NCBI RefSeq assembly: GCF_016583835.1
Contig: NZ_NRRW01000034.1
Location: forward strand, 1 to 38,762
Reading direction: 5' to 3'
Origin: Thiococcus pfennigii
GTDB lineage: Bacteria > Pseudomonadota > Gammaproteobacteria > Chromatiales > Chromatiaceae
DNA length: 38,762 bases
Part shown: in pieces, positions 15,534 through 24,389 of the stretch
How positions within the stretch are numbered: the stretch's first letter is position 1
Layout of the letters: each line of letters opens with the position of its first letter
Translations under genes and position numbers: made by a program
The notes under the pieces: generated by a model
The model's database searches: none
The model's input: only the letters and a program-made list of their open reading frames with translations
What the model was told of the DNA's origin: nothing

Positions 15534-18500
15534 TCAGCCCTGGTCGGGCCCGGATGAATCCTCGTCCTTCAGGCGGATCCCGCGCCGCGCCGAACGCTTC
15601 GGCGCGGCCTTCGCGTCGTCCGTCGCCGAGCCCTTCGTCGCCCCCTTCGGCGACGGCTTGGCGGACGCCGACTTGGCCGCCTTCGCCCCGTCGCCGGCGG
15701 GCTTCGCGGCGGCCCGCCGGCGGGTCGTCGCGCGCCTCGGGGGCGGGGCCTCGGCGGCAGGCTCGCTCGGCTCGGGCGGCCTGACGCCCTCGTCCGGCAG
15801 TCCCTCCGGCTCGGGGGCCTGACGCGTCGCGACCGCTGGCGCCCCCGCGGCGTCCGTGGTGGCGTCCTTGGTCAGGCTCGGCGCCCCATCGCTCGACGCG
15901 GCCGCACCCTGCCCGGACGGGGCCGGCGCGCTCGGTGGCGTCGGGCTGGGGGTGCCACCGGACGGCGCACCGCCATCGCCCGCCCGCGGCGGCGCCGGCG
16001 GGCGGGGGTGGGCGGCCTTGCGCCGACGCGCGAGCAAGCCCTTCAGCGCATCGATGAGCAGCAAGAAGATGCCGCGGATCGCATAGAGGACCAGCATCCC
16101 GATCTCGCCGACCTTGCCGAGGAGGCGACCGATCCGGGACGGGCGCGCCTCCGCCTGCTCGGCCTTGGCGCGTTCCTCCAGATCGCAGGGCACCGTCACC
16201 CCGGGCGGCGCCGTCGCCTGGGCCACCGCGCACAGGTCGCGGCTCTTCGCCACGCAGCCGAGCGGGATCACGATCAGGGTCAGGATCGTCGAGACCATCA
16301 CGCCCGAGGCCAACGAGATGGCCATGCCCTGGAAGATCGGGTCGGTGAAGATGACGCTCGAGCCCGCAACCAAGGCCAGGGCCGTGATCAGGATCGGCCG
16401 CGTACGGGTCTTGCAGGCACGAATGACCGCCTCGGCGACCGGAATGCCCCGCTGGATCTCGTGGATCGAGAAGTCGACGAGCAGGATCGAGTTGCGCACG
16501 ATGATGCCCGCGAGCGCGATCCAGCCGATCATCGAGGTCGCCGTGAACTCGCCGCCGAACCCGAGCTGGAAGGCCAGAAAGTGGGCCGGGATGATGCCGA
16601 GCAGCGTCAGTGGGATCGGCGCCATGATGACCAGCGGGATGCGGAAGCTGCCGAACTCCCAGACGACGAGGATGTAGATCAGCAACAGCGCGACGACGAA
16701 GGCCGCCCCCATGTCGCGGAAGGTCTCGTAGGTGACGGTCCACTCGCCGGTCCACTCCCAGGCCGATTGCTGGGCGCTCGGCGGCCGACCGGTCCAGTAC
16801 GACTCGGGCACGATGCCGTCGGGTGCCTCGTAGCCCGACCCCTCGATGATGTCCTCGATCTGGAGCATCGCGTAGACCGGCGCCGCGAGCTTGCCGCCGA
16901 CGTCGGCGACGACGTACTCGACGGCCCGCAGGTCCTTGCGGTAGATGATGTCCTCCTCGACCATCCGGTGGAAGGTGCCGAGTTCGCGTAGCGGAATCGT
17001 GAAGCCGTCGCTCGATTGGACCGGCAGGTCGCCGAGCCGCTCGACCTGCGAGCGCTCCGCGAGCGGCACCTGTAGGATAATCTCGACCGGCTCGTGGCCG
17101 GCCTGGCGCTTGACGTCGCCGATGCTCGCACCACCGAGGGCCATCGCCAGGTTGCGATTGATGACGTCGACCGAGATCCCGCGGCGCACCGCCTTCTCCG
17201 TATCGACGTCGAAGCGCCAATAGTCGAACGCCGTGCGCAGGTAGTTGTCGACGTCGGCGGTGCTCTCGGCACGCTCGAAGATCTCGGTCATGTCGCGGGC
17301 GAACTGGCGGCGCACCTCGGCCGTCGGGCCGTGGATCTCGGCGACGACCGATTGCAGCACCGGCGGACCGGGGGGCATCTCGACGACGGCGATGCGCGCG
17401 CCGCTGCCCTCGATCAGCCGGGTGAGCCGCTCGCGCGCCTCGACCGCGATCTCGTGGCTCGAGCGTTCGCGCTCGTCCTTGTCGGTGAGCTGGACCTGAA
17501 GCTCGCCCTGCCAGGGCTCGGAACGCAGGTAGTAGTGACGGACCATGCCGTTGAAATCGAACGGCCGGGCCGTGCCGGCATAGAGCTGCACGGCCGTCAC
17601 CTCGGGGATCGTGCGCACCGTCTCGGCCATGCGATGGGCCAGGTTGGCCGTCACCGGCAGGGCCGTGCCGTCGGGCATGTCGATGACCACCGAAAACTCG
17701 GGTTTGTTGTCGAGCGGCAGCATCTTCACCGGCACCCAGGTGAAGTAGAAGAACGACAGCGTGAAGGCGAAGGTGCCCCAGAGCGCGAGGCGGAACAGGC
17801 GCCGCTTGCGCTTGCTCTCGATCAGCGGGGTCAGCAGCCGGCGGAAGAAGCGCTCGAGCCCCTCGGCCTCGCGGTACTCGCGCTTCTCGGCGATCTCCAG
17901 GTAGCGCATCGACGGGCGCAACGGGCCGGAGATCGCCAGGTAGGGCGTGAAGACGAAGGCGGCGAAAAGCGAGATCAGCATCGCCACCGACCCCAACGCC
18001 GGGATCGGCTCCATGTACGGCCCCATCATGCCGCTGACGAAGCCCATCGGCAGCAACGCGGCGATGACGGTGAAGGTGGCGAGGATGGTCGGGTTGCCGA
18101 CCTCGCGCACCGCGTCGACGGCGGTCGCCTCGTCGAGGCGGCCCTGCTCGAGCCAACGTCGGTAGATGTTCTCGACGACGACGATCGCGTCGTCGACCAG
18201 GATGCCGATCGAGAAGATCAGCGCGAAGAGGCTGACGCGGTCGATCGTGTAGTCGGCGATCCAGGCGACGAAGATCGTCATCAGGAGCACGACCGGGATG
18301 ACCAGCAGGACGACGAAGGCCGGGCGTAGCGCGCGGAACGCGACCCAGACGAGCAGGAACACCCAGCCGGTCGCGACGAAGAGCTTGAAGATCAGCTCCG
18401 AGACCTTCTCGTCGGCCGTCGCGCCGTAGTTTCGGGTGATGCTCGCGGCGACGTTGTTCGGGATGCGGGTACCCTCGAGCTCCTCGAGACGCTCGATGAT

Positions 18501-19520
18501 GGCGTTGGCGACCGTCACCCCGTTGGTCAGCTCCTTCTTCGCGATCGCCACGGTGACGGCCGGCACGCCGCTCGCGTCGCCGACGCCGGCCTCGGCCGCC
18601 GGCCCCGTGTAGTAGGCGACGAGCTGCTCTGCGTCCTCGGGGCCGCGGGTCACGCGGGCGACGTCGCGCACATAGACGGGGACCTCGTTGCGGGTGCCGA
18701 CGACGAGGCGCTCGATGTCCTCGGCTCCGCGCAGGAAGGCCCCGGTGGTGACGCTCAGATGGGTACCGCCCGCCTCGACGCCACCGGCGATCGTCTCGGC
18801 ATTGGCCGTCTTGATCGTCTGCGCGACCTGATCGAGACTGATCTGGTAGCTCGAGAGGCGCGCCGGGTAGACGTCGACGGTGACCTGCTCGCGCCGCCCG
18901 CCGACGATGAAGCCGCTGCCGGTATTCTTGACCTCCTTGAGGGCCTGGAGGACATCCTGGGCGAGCAGGCGCAATTGGCCGTCATCGACATCCGGTTGGC
19001 CATCCTCGTCCAGATCGCGCGACCAGAGGGTCACGGTCACGATCGGGACGTCGTCGATCCCCTTGCTCTTGACCAACGGCGGCAGGACGCCTGGAGGGAT
19101 CTTGTCCTGGTTCGAGGCGATCTTGTCGTTGACCTTGACCAGCGACGGGCCCATCTCCTGGCCGACGTCGAATTCGACCGTGACGATCCCCTGACCGCGC
19201 TCGGAGGCCGAGTAGACGTGCTTGACGCCCGGGATCTCGCTCATGATGCGCTCGAGCGGCTGCATCGCGATGTTCGAGACCTGCTGGGCCGAGGCCCCCG
19301 GATACTGGACCATGATGTCGATCATGGGCACCGAGATCTGCGGGTCCTCCTGACGCGGGGTCAGCATCAGGCCGAGCACCCCCATCAGCAGCATCGAGAA
19401 ATAGAACAGCGGCGAGAGCGGCGAGCGAATGAAGAACCGGGCCGTGCGCCCGGCGAGCCCCAATGACTCGATCGAGGCGTCCGCGCCTTTGGTCTGCGAA
19501 TGATGGTCGTCTTGGGTCAT
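15534..19520 (-). CDS. RND-family efflux transporter with long disordered tail
   Basis: A proton-driven inner-membrane pump of the AcrB/RND superfamily, 1328 residues. The core (about 1-1088) has the usual two repeats of six membrane helices and two periplasmic loops, with QYPGASAQQVSN near the start and the helix-4 Asp pair at 443-444 (ILVDDAIVVVENI). The core is followed by a Cys-containing linker (Cys at 1089, 1097 and 1112), a probable extra membrane helix (about 1140-1160) and a 161-residue Pro/Ala/Lys-rich low-complexity tail (1168-1328). Such a tail is not part of standard RND pumps, which are about 1030-1050 residues. It lies 60 bp after its fusion-protein gene. The substrate is unknown, and no outer-membrane channel gene is present. 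Confidence 0.92.
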   Translation of the reverse strand: MTQDDHHSQTKGADASIESLGLAGRTARFFIRSPLSPLFYFSMLLMGVLGLMLTPRQEDPQISVPMIDIMVQYPGASAQQVSNIAMQPLERIMSEIPGVKHVYSASERGQGIVTVEFDVGQEMGPSLVKVNDKIASNQDKIPPGVLPPLVKSKGIDDVPIVTVTLWSRDLDEDGQPDVDDGQLRLLAQDVLQALKEVKNTGSGFIVGGRREQVTVDVYPARLSSYQISLDQVAQTIKTANAETIAGGVEAGGTHLSVTTGAFLRGAEDIERLVVGTRNEVPVYVRDVARVTRGPEDAEQLVAYYTGPAAEAGVGDASGVPAVTVAIAKKELTNGVTVANAIIERLEELEGTRIPNNVAASITRNYGATADEKVSELIFKLFVATGWVFLLVWVAFRALRPAFVVLLVIPVVLLMTIFVAWIADYTIDRVSLFALIFSIGILVDDAIVVVENIYRRWLEQGRLDEATAVDAVREVGNPTILATFTVIAALLPMGFVSGMMGPYMEPIPALGSVAMLISLFAAFVFTPYLAISGPLRPSMRYLEIAEKREYREAEGLERFFRRLLTPLIESKRKRRLFRLALWGTFAFTLSFFYFTWVPVKMLPLDNKPEFSVVIDMPDGTALPVTANLAHRMAETVRTIPEVTAVQLYAGTARPFDFNGMVRHYYLRSEPWQGELQVQLTDKDERERSSHEIAVEARERLTRLIEGSGARIAVVEMPPGPPVLQSVVAEIHGPTAEVRRQFARDMTEIFERAESTADVDNYLRTAFDYWRFDVDTEKAVRRGISVDVINRNLAMALGGASIGDVKRQAGHEPVEIILQVPLAERSQVERLGDLPVQSSDGFTIPLRELGTFHRMVEEDIIYRKDLRAVEYVVADVGGKLAAPVYAMLQIEDIIEGSGYEAPDGIVPESYWTGRPPSAQQSAWEWTGEWTVTYETFRDMGAAFVVALLLIYILVVWEFGSFRIPLVIMAPIPLTLLGIIPAHFLAFQLGFGGEFTATSMIGWIALAGIIVRNSILLVDFSIHEIQRGIPVAEAVIRACKTRTRPILITALALVAGSSVIFTDPIFQGMAISLASGVMVSTILTLIVIPLGCVAKSRDLCAVAQATAPPGVTVPCDLEERAKAEQAEARPSRIGRLLGKVGEIGMLVLYAIRGIFLLLIDALKGLLARRRKAAHPRPPAPPRAGDGGAPSGGTPSPTPPSAPAPSGQGAAASSDGAPSLTKDATTDAAGAPAVATRQAPEPEGLPDEGVRPPEPSEPAAEAPPPRRATTRRRAAAKPAGDGAKAAKSASAKPSPKGATKGSATDDAKAAPKRSARRGIRLKDEDSSGPDQG

Positions 19521-19580
19521 GTCGTTCTAATCACCCCGTCCAACAGCACGACGGCAACCTCATCGGTTGCCGCCATCCCT

Positions 19581-20753
19581 TCATCGATCGGAATCAGATC
19601 CCCTGGACCAACCGGCCGTCACGCGCGGCCCGGGATCGGCGAGGACCCGTTCGCCGGGTCGCAGGCCGCTCAGGACGGAGACGTACTGCGCGGCCACCTC
19701 CTCGCCGAGGCGGATCAGGCGCAACTCGGGCTCGCCGCGCGCGCCGACCACATAGACCCCCGGTAGGCTGCCGTTGAAGCGTACCGCGGACTTCGGGATG
19801 ACCGGCGTGTCGCGCGCCGCCGCGTCGATGTCAGGCACCAGGACCTTGGCATACATACCGGGCTCGGAGACGCCCTGGGGCAGGTCGAACTTGACCTTGA
19901 TCGTGTGGCGCTGCGGATCGGCCATCGGGAAGATCTGGGCGACGCGCGCCGGGACCCGGCGGCTCGCCTGGCCGCGCCCGGCCTCGACACCGACGTCGAG
20001 TTCGGCGGTCACCATCTGGCCCTCGCGCAGCCCGGGGCGCAGACGCGCCGGCACATCGACCTCGACCTGCAGGTACTCCAGATCGGCATAGTTCAGCATC
20101 GGCTGTCCGGGCTGGACCGTATCGCCGACCTCGATGAATTTCTTGATGATCACGCCGTCGAACGGCGCAATGCTGCGGGCGTCGCGGATCTTCGAGTCGA
20201 GGGCCTGCATCTCGGCCTGCAGGCGCGCCATCGTGTTGTGCGCCTCCTGGATCAGGATGCCCGAGGCGTACAGGTCGGCGGAGCGTTCCGCGTCGCGGTC
20301 GCGATCGCCGGAGAACTCCTCCATCGGCTGCGTGAACATCTGGTCGAAGAGGTTCGGCAACCCCATGCCGCCGGTGGCCGCGCGCGAGCGCGGCGAGTAG
20401 AGCTCGCGGCTGTACTGGACCGAGGCATTGCGTATCTGGGCGTCGGCGCTCGCCATCTGGGCCAGCAACGCACGACGGTTCGCGAGCAGTTCGCGGTCAT
20501 CGAGCGACACCAGCAGGTCGCCCTCCTCGAAGCGGTTGCCCTCGATGCCGGCAAGATAGTTGACGCGGCCGGGCAGCTGGGCCGCCAGTGTGACCTCCCG
20601 ATACGGGATGACCACCCCGCCGACCGCGACGGTCGGCGTGCCCTGCGCCTGCTGCACGACGAAGGTCTCGCCGTAATCGAGCGCGGGCGCCGCCCAGGCC
20701 GGCCCCGCGACGACCAATAGGGCGGCCAATGCGCGAATCACAGTCGTTCCCAT
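19581..20753 (-). CDS. RND periplasmic membrane fusion protein
   Basis: The 390-residue HlyD/AcrA-type adaptor joins the inner-membrane RND pump to an outer-membrane channel. A cleavable signal peptide is visible (1-21, ending PAWA). The lipoyl halves are seen as EVTLAAQLPGRV with GNRFEEGDLLVSLDD, and as ARSIAPFDGVIIKKFIEVGD. Between them is a long helical hairpin (about 90-185). The C-terminal beta-barrel and membrane-proximal domains follow (about 210-380). It is the first gene of the operon, with a sigma70-like promoter about 240 bp upstream. It has no lipobox cysteine, so it is soluble in the periplasm. Confidence 0.94.
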   Translation of the reverse strand: MGTTVIRALAALLVVAGPAWAAPALDYGETFVVQQAQGTPTVAVGGVVIPYREVTLAAQLPGRVNYLAGIEGNRFEEGDLLVSLDDRELLANRRALLAQMASADAQIRNASVQYSRELYSPRSRAATGGMGLPNLFDQMFTQPMEEFSGDRDRDAERSADLYASGILIQEAHNTMARLQAEMQALDSKIRDARSIAPFDGVIIKKFIEVGDTVQPGQPMLNYADLEYLQVEVDVPARLRPGLREGQMVTAELDVGVEAGRGQASRRVPARVAQIFPMADPQRHTIKVKFDLPQGVSEPGMYAKVLVPDIDAAARDTPVIPKSAVRFNGSLPGVYVVGARGEPELRLIRLGEEVAAQYVSVLSGLRPGERVLADPGPRVTAGWSRGSDSDR

Positions 20754-20989
20754 GAGCTACGGATACCCAGTTTCTCGTTGCCTGAATCGAATGTCGCCAA
20801 GGCCACTGACCACGCAGGTACCGTCGCAGCGCGCCGCCGCCCGAACAGAGAATGGCACAATGTCCCCAATGGAAGTGGGCGTCCGACCGGACGGCCCGCC
20901 CAGCACCGAGCGCCTGACCGAGCCCTGCCCACCCCTCGCGTCCGCCCCGGCGACCCCTTGATCGTTGCAGATAGGCAACAGGATTGCGA

Positions 20990-21018
20990 ATTATCACCCA
21001 CCCGACAAGGCATTTCAA
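20990..21018 (-). promoter_or_regulatory. Sigma70-like promoter of RND operon
   Basis: On the minus strand TTGAAA (21018-21013) and GATAAT (20995-20990) are each five of six matches to consensus and are exactly 17 bases apart. Transcription would start near 20983, giving a leader of about 230 bases before the fusion-protein gene. A small hairpin (GTTGC-N6-GCAAC) lies right at the predicted start. Confidence 0.65.
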
Positions 21019-21265
21019 CCGCCAAGCGGCAATTGTCCTTCTAATTCAGTGAGCTAAATGACTACGGTGGCACGCCCCCGGCGCGCGCCGGGTCGCCGCC
21101 CGGGCGGCGAAGACAACGGCAACCGAGCCAATCGGGGCCGGATTATACGCGAGCCGAGGCCGAAATGAGGGGCTACCGTGGCCCGGATGGACGTTATACC
21201 ATTCGGCTCGGTCGGCGCGACGAGTCGCTGGCAGCGCCGACCCGTGCTCGAGCCGTTGCGGCTCC

Positions 21266-21295
21266 GATTCCATCTGGGGCGATTCCATCCGGGGC
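21266..21295. repeat. 15-bp tandem repeat
   Basis: GATTCCATCTGGGGC is followed directly by GATTCCATCCGGGGC, one mismatch in 15. It lies between the divergent promoters and could be a pair of same-face or opposite-face protein sites, but nothing else supports this. Confidence 0.6.
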
Positions 21296-21398
21296 CCTGC
21301 CCAAGGGCATATGCGGCCCGCGCAGGCGGCCGGGCACGCGCGTGCGCTCGCAACGAGCGCCGCGCACGGGGCCGTCAACAACCACATCAGCGATCTAT

Positions 21399-21418
21399 CC
21401 CGCCTCGCGCGGGCTTTT
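21399..21418 (+). terminator. Rho-independent terminator before GTPase gene
   Basis: CCCGC-CTCGC-GCGGG is followed by CTTTTT, the form of an intrinsic terminator on the plus strand. It ends only about 24 bases before the GTPase start codon, so it may end an upstream small transcript or act as an attenuator in the GTPase leader. Confidence 0.55.
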
Positions 21419-21441
21419 TAACGGGATATGAGGAAAGCGCC

Positions 21442-22923
21442 ATGCCCTCTGCTGCATCCGTCGTGCAACAACGACTGAAGAATCTCGAGGAACACCTGGA
21501 GCGCGAGAATCCGATTCTGCTCCGAGCGGTGGAGAGCTTTCGCGAGCTCGATCAGGTCGCCTATGACATGTCTCTGCTCGGCCCTGATGAAAGCTACTCG
21601 AACCAGATCCCCTGGTGGCCCCTGATCGCGGTCCTGGGGACCTTCTCCGCCGGCAAGTCGACCTTCATCAACTACTACCTCGGCGAAAACCTCCAGCGCA
21701 CCGGCAATCAGGCCGTCGACGACCGCTTCACCGTCATCTGCCACAGCGGCGGGGAGAGCGGCCAGGCCCTGCCGGGCGTCGCCCTGGACTCCGATCCCCG
21801 CTTTCCGCTCTACCATATCTCCAGCAGCATCGAAGAGGCGGCGACCGGCGAGGGCAAGCGCACCGACGCCTATATCCAGTTGCGCACCAGCTCCAGCGAA
21901 CGGCTGCGCGGGCGCATCCTGGTCGACTCGCCCGGGTTCGATGCCGACGCCCAGCGCACCGCGATCCTGCGCATCGTCGACCACATCATCGACCTCTCCG
22001 ACCTGGTGCTCGTCTTCTTCGACGCCCGCCACCCGGAACCCGGGGCGATGCGCGACACCCTCAAGCACCTGGTCGCCGAGACCATCAAGCGACCGGACTC
22101 GGGCAAATTCCTCTACATCCTGAACCAGCTCGACGCGGCCGCCCGCGAGGACAACCCGGAGGACGTCGTCGCCGCCTGGCAGCGCGCCCTCGGCGAACAC
22201 GGTCTGACCGCCGGGCGCTTCTACACCACCTATAGCCCGGACGTCGCCATCGCGATCGAGGACGAGGCCATCCGCCGCCGCTTCGAGACGAAGCGCGACC
22301 GCGACCTGGCCGAGATCCACGCCCGCATGCAGAATGTCGAGATCGAGCGCGCCTACCGGATCATCGGCGCGATCGAGAAGACCGCCAGCAGCATCGCCAA
22401 CGAGACGGTGCCGCTCCTCACGCAGGCACTGCGCCGCTGGCGCACCCGCACGCTGACCGTCGACGCCATCGTCTTCGTGCCGCTGCTGGTGGCGTTCATG
22501 CTCTGGAGCCTCAACGCCGGCCACTGGCAGGGCCTCTCCTACGAGCCGGCCTGGCTCGAGGGCCTGAGCGCGATCAAGGGGGCCGTGCCCGTGCTGGTCA
22601 TCGCCCTGGTCCTGGCCATCGGCTTCATCCAGTTCCGCATCCGCCGCTGGGCCGCCAACGGTGTGCTGCCCTGGCTGCGCCAGCGCGTGCAGGCCGAGGG
22701 GATCCGCGGCAAGGTCGTCGAGGCCTTCATCGCCAACACCCGGTCGCTGCGCCCGGTCTTCGCGATCACGCCGCGAGGCTGGCACAGCGCCAGTCGCGAG
22801 CGCATCAACCAGGTCAAGCTGGATTGCGACAACTACATCCAGAAGCTCAACGACCAGTTCACCAACCCCTCGGGCGCGGCCGAGGTCCGCAACCGCGCGA
22901 CGGCCGGCGCCAACGCCCTCTGA
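21442..22923 (+). CDS. Dynamin-like membrane GTPase
   Basis: A 493-residue large GTPase of the bacterial dynamin group. The G motifs can be read: G1 GTFSAGKST (66-74), G3 DSPG (162-165) and G4 NQLD (228-231). The N-terminus (1-45) is a predicted helix that could fold back on the bundle. Two membrane helices near the C-terminus (about 339-362 and 380-398) would anchor it in the inner membrane. Bacterial dynamin-like proteins remodel or protect membranes, but the role of this subgroup is not known. The start at 21442 has GAGGAAA upstream; an in-frame extension to 21178 would run through the terminator and is rejected. It appears to be transcribed alone. Confidence 0.88.
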   Translation: MPSAASVVQQRLKNLEEHLERENPILLRAVESFRELDQVAYDMSLLGPDESYSNQIPWWPLIAVLGTFSAGKSTFINYYLGENLQRTGNQAVDDRFTVICHSGGESGQALPGVALDSDPRFPLYHISSSIEEAATGEGKRTDAYIQLRTSSSERLRGRILVDSPGFDADAQRTAILRIVDHIIDLSDLVLVFFDARHPEPGAMRDTLKHLVAETIKRPDSGKFLYILNQLDAAAREDNPEDVVAAWQRALGEHGLTAGRFYTTYSPDVAIAIEDEAIRRRFETKRDRDLAEIHARMQNVEIERAYRIIGAIEKTASSIANETVPLLTQALRRWRTRTLTVDAIVFVPLLVAFMLWSLNAGHWQGLSYEPAWLEGLSAIKGAVPVLVIALVLAIGFIQFRIRRWAANGVLPWLRQRVQAEGIRGKVVEAFIANTRSLRPVFAITPRGWHSASRERINQVKLDCDNYIQKLNDQFTNPSGAAEVRNRATAGANAL

Positions 22924-23244
22924 GCACAGGCCCTCGCGTCCCTGCGACCCACCGGGCCTCAGCCCGGTGGGTCGCCCATCCCCCCGTCTCGTGCGCCCCC
23001 CGCCATCCCGCGGACCGGGTCGACCCCGTTCTGAATCAGCCGCGTCGGGTTACGGGGCGCGCCGGCCGATCCATGCTCGGCGGCCGTTGCGCCAGCGGCC
23101 CCAACGCGACCGACAGGGCTCGCCGCCATAGGTGACCGCAGGGGTGCACGAGGCGCCGACGAGGGCGAATCAGGGGTTCCGACCGACCGGGCAATCGGGC
23201 ATGATGGCGGGGAGATCCCGACCGATCAGGACCGCCAGGACCGG
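22924..23244. other. Intergenic region with hairpin and partial repeat
   Basis: This 321-bp gap between the GTPase and draT holds the perfect hairpin at 22944-22975 and a half copy of the GTCGGGTTACGG repeat at 23044-23055. I see no coding sequence and no sigma54 promoter, so how draT is switched on is unclear. Confidence 0.5.
22944..22975. terminator. Strong hairpin after GTPase gene
   Basis: GCGACCCACCGGGC and its exact reverse complement form a 14-bp stem closed by a CTCA loop, 20 bases after the stop codon. There is no T-tract, so it may work with Rho or protect the mRNA end. Confidence 0.6.
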
Positions 23245-24102
23245 ATGACCCGCAACCCACCCAGCCGGCCCGCGCCGCTCGCCCCCCAGCCCTCCCTGCC
23301 GGCGACGGCCCGACTGCCGCTGAACCGCTGCAACCTGCCGCCGGTCATCGTCGGCAGCCTGACCTTCCAGCGCCACCCGGTACCGCTCGAGATCGACGGG
23401 GTGCGGACCTTCCACGCCAAGCTGTTCGACGGGCTCGATCAATTGGCGACGCACGCCGAGCGCGCGCAGCTCTTCACCGACTACATGACGGCCCATTTCT
23501 GCCTCGAGGCCCTCGAGGAGGCCGGCCTGATGCCGGGGCGCCGGAAGAAGAAGCGGGCCAATGCGAACTATCTGCGGATGGTGCGCGGCTGGTCGTTCGA
23601 CTCCGACGGCCGCGAGGGGGCCGTGCTCAAACATTGGGTCGAGACCCGCTTCGGCCTGCTCGCCCGCCACCACGGTGGCTGCCTCTACGAACCCGGCAGC
23701 GAGGCCTACCAGCGCTATCTCGTCGAGGGGGCGAAGGGGCTCTATGCGACCAACGCCCTGGAGGCCCAGCTCGACCTCCTCTACACCTACTGCCAGTACG
23801 AGCTGTCGCGTCAGCACCCGGCAGAGAACCACCTGACCCTCTACCGCGGCATCAACCGCTTCGACGAGCACGAGGTCCTCGAACGACGCAGCGGCCAGCG
23901 CTATCGGGTCCTGCTCAACAACCTCAATTCCTTTACCAGCGAGCGCGAACGGGCCGACGAGTTCGGCGACTACATCCTCGAGGCCGCCGTGCCGCTGGCC
24001 AAGGTCTTCTTCTACAATCGGTTGCTGCCGGGACTGCTCAAGGGCGAGGACGAGGTGGTCGTGATCGGCGGGGTCTACGAGGTCGGCATCAGCACCTTTT
24101 GA
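23245..24102 (+). CDS. draT: NAD+-dinitrogen-reductase ADP-ribosyltransferase
   Basis: DraT inactivates nitrogenase by moving ADP-ribose from NAD+ to an arginine of the Fe protein NifH when ammonium or darkness makes fixation wasteful. The 285-residue length fits DraT. Conserved blocks include NRCNLPPVIVGSLTFQ near the N-terminus, an LYRG arginine (Arg201), an NSFTSERERADEFG segment with Ser229/Ser232 and acidic residues at 268-270, together resembling the R-S-E active site of ADP-ribosyltransferases. Its antagonist draG lies 6.9 kb downstream, on the same strand but separated by nifB-nifQ, whereas the two are usually adjacent. The start has AGGACC just upstream. Control of DraT by PII proteins is known in other bacteria; nothing here shows it. 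Confidence 0.93.
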   Translation: MTRNPPSRPAPLAPQPSLPATARLPLNRCNLPPVIVGSLTFQRHPVPLEIDGVRTFHAKLFDGLDQLATHAERAQLFTDYMTAHFCLEALEEAGLMPGRRKKKRANANYLRMVRGWSFDSDGREGAVLKHWVETRFGLLARHHGGCLYEPGSEAYQRYLVEGAKGLYATNALEAQLDLLYTYCQYELSRQHPAENHLTLYRGINRFDEHEVLERRSGQRYRVLLNNLNSFTSERERADEFGDYILEAAVPLAKVFFYNRLLPGLLKGEDEVVVIGGVYEVGISTF

Positions 24103-24210
24103 CGGGCGCCCAGGGGGACCTCGAGATGGCGTTCCAGGCGATTGGCCAACCCGCATGCCACCCCGACCCCGCAGGGGCACATTGAATTTTTCCCGGCGTC
24201 CCTGTCAGAT

Positions 24211-24235
24211 GCCCTTGAAGGGCCGCCCTTTTTCG
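24211..24235 (+). terminator. Possible terminator after draT
   Basis: GCCCTTGAAGGGC followed by CGCCCTTTTT gives a short GC stem and a T-tract about 110 bases after the draT stop. The loop is tight, so strength is uncertain. It would separate draT from the cytochrome gene. Confidence 0.4.
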
Positions 24236-24389
24236 AGGTCCCCGAGGGTGCCGGTCGCGCCCGGGTTGAGATTCGTCCTGCCCACAGCAGTCTAGACGCC
24301 TAGAATGGCGATGGCACTGCCGCGCGCCGGCGGAGCGAGACCGCATCTGCCCCGCGGCCAATCGACCCACACCGAATCGGAGCCGACTC

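Larger units (their letters stand above)
20754..21441. other. Long regulatory intergenic region
   Basis: This 688-bp gap separates the divergent RND operon and GTPase gene. It contains a strong minus-strand promoter (20990-21018), two adjacent perfect GC palindromes (21077-21092 and 21093-21110), a 15-bp tandem repeat (21266-21295), two further -10-like boxes on the minus strand (TATAAT at 21147-21142, TATAAC at 21198-21193) and a terminator hairpin at 21399-21418. No coding sequence is convincing. A small RNA ending at the terminator is possible. Confidence 0.5.

Noticed and set aside
15298-18156. A 952-codon open frame on the minus strand within the pump gene
   Set aside because: It is a different frame of the RND gene; the translation is Arg/Gly/His/Pro-rich without domains, as expected from GC-rich antiframe sequence.
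24301-24330. TGGCAC upstream of the tetrahaem cytochrome as a sigma54 promoter
   Set aside because: The -12 TTGC element is missing at the correct spacing, so only half of the motif is present.
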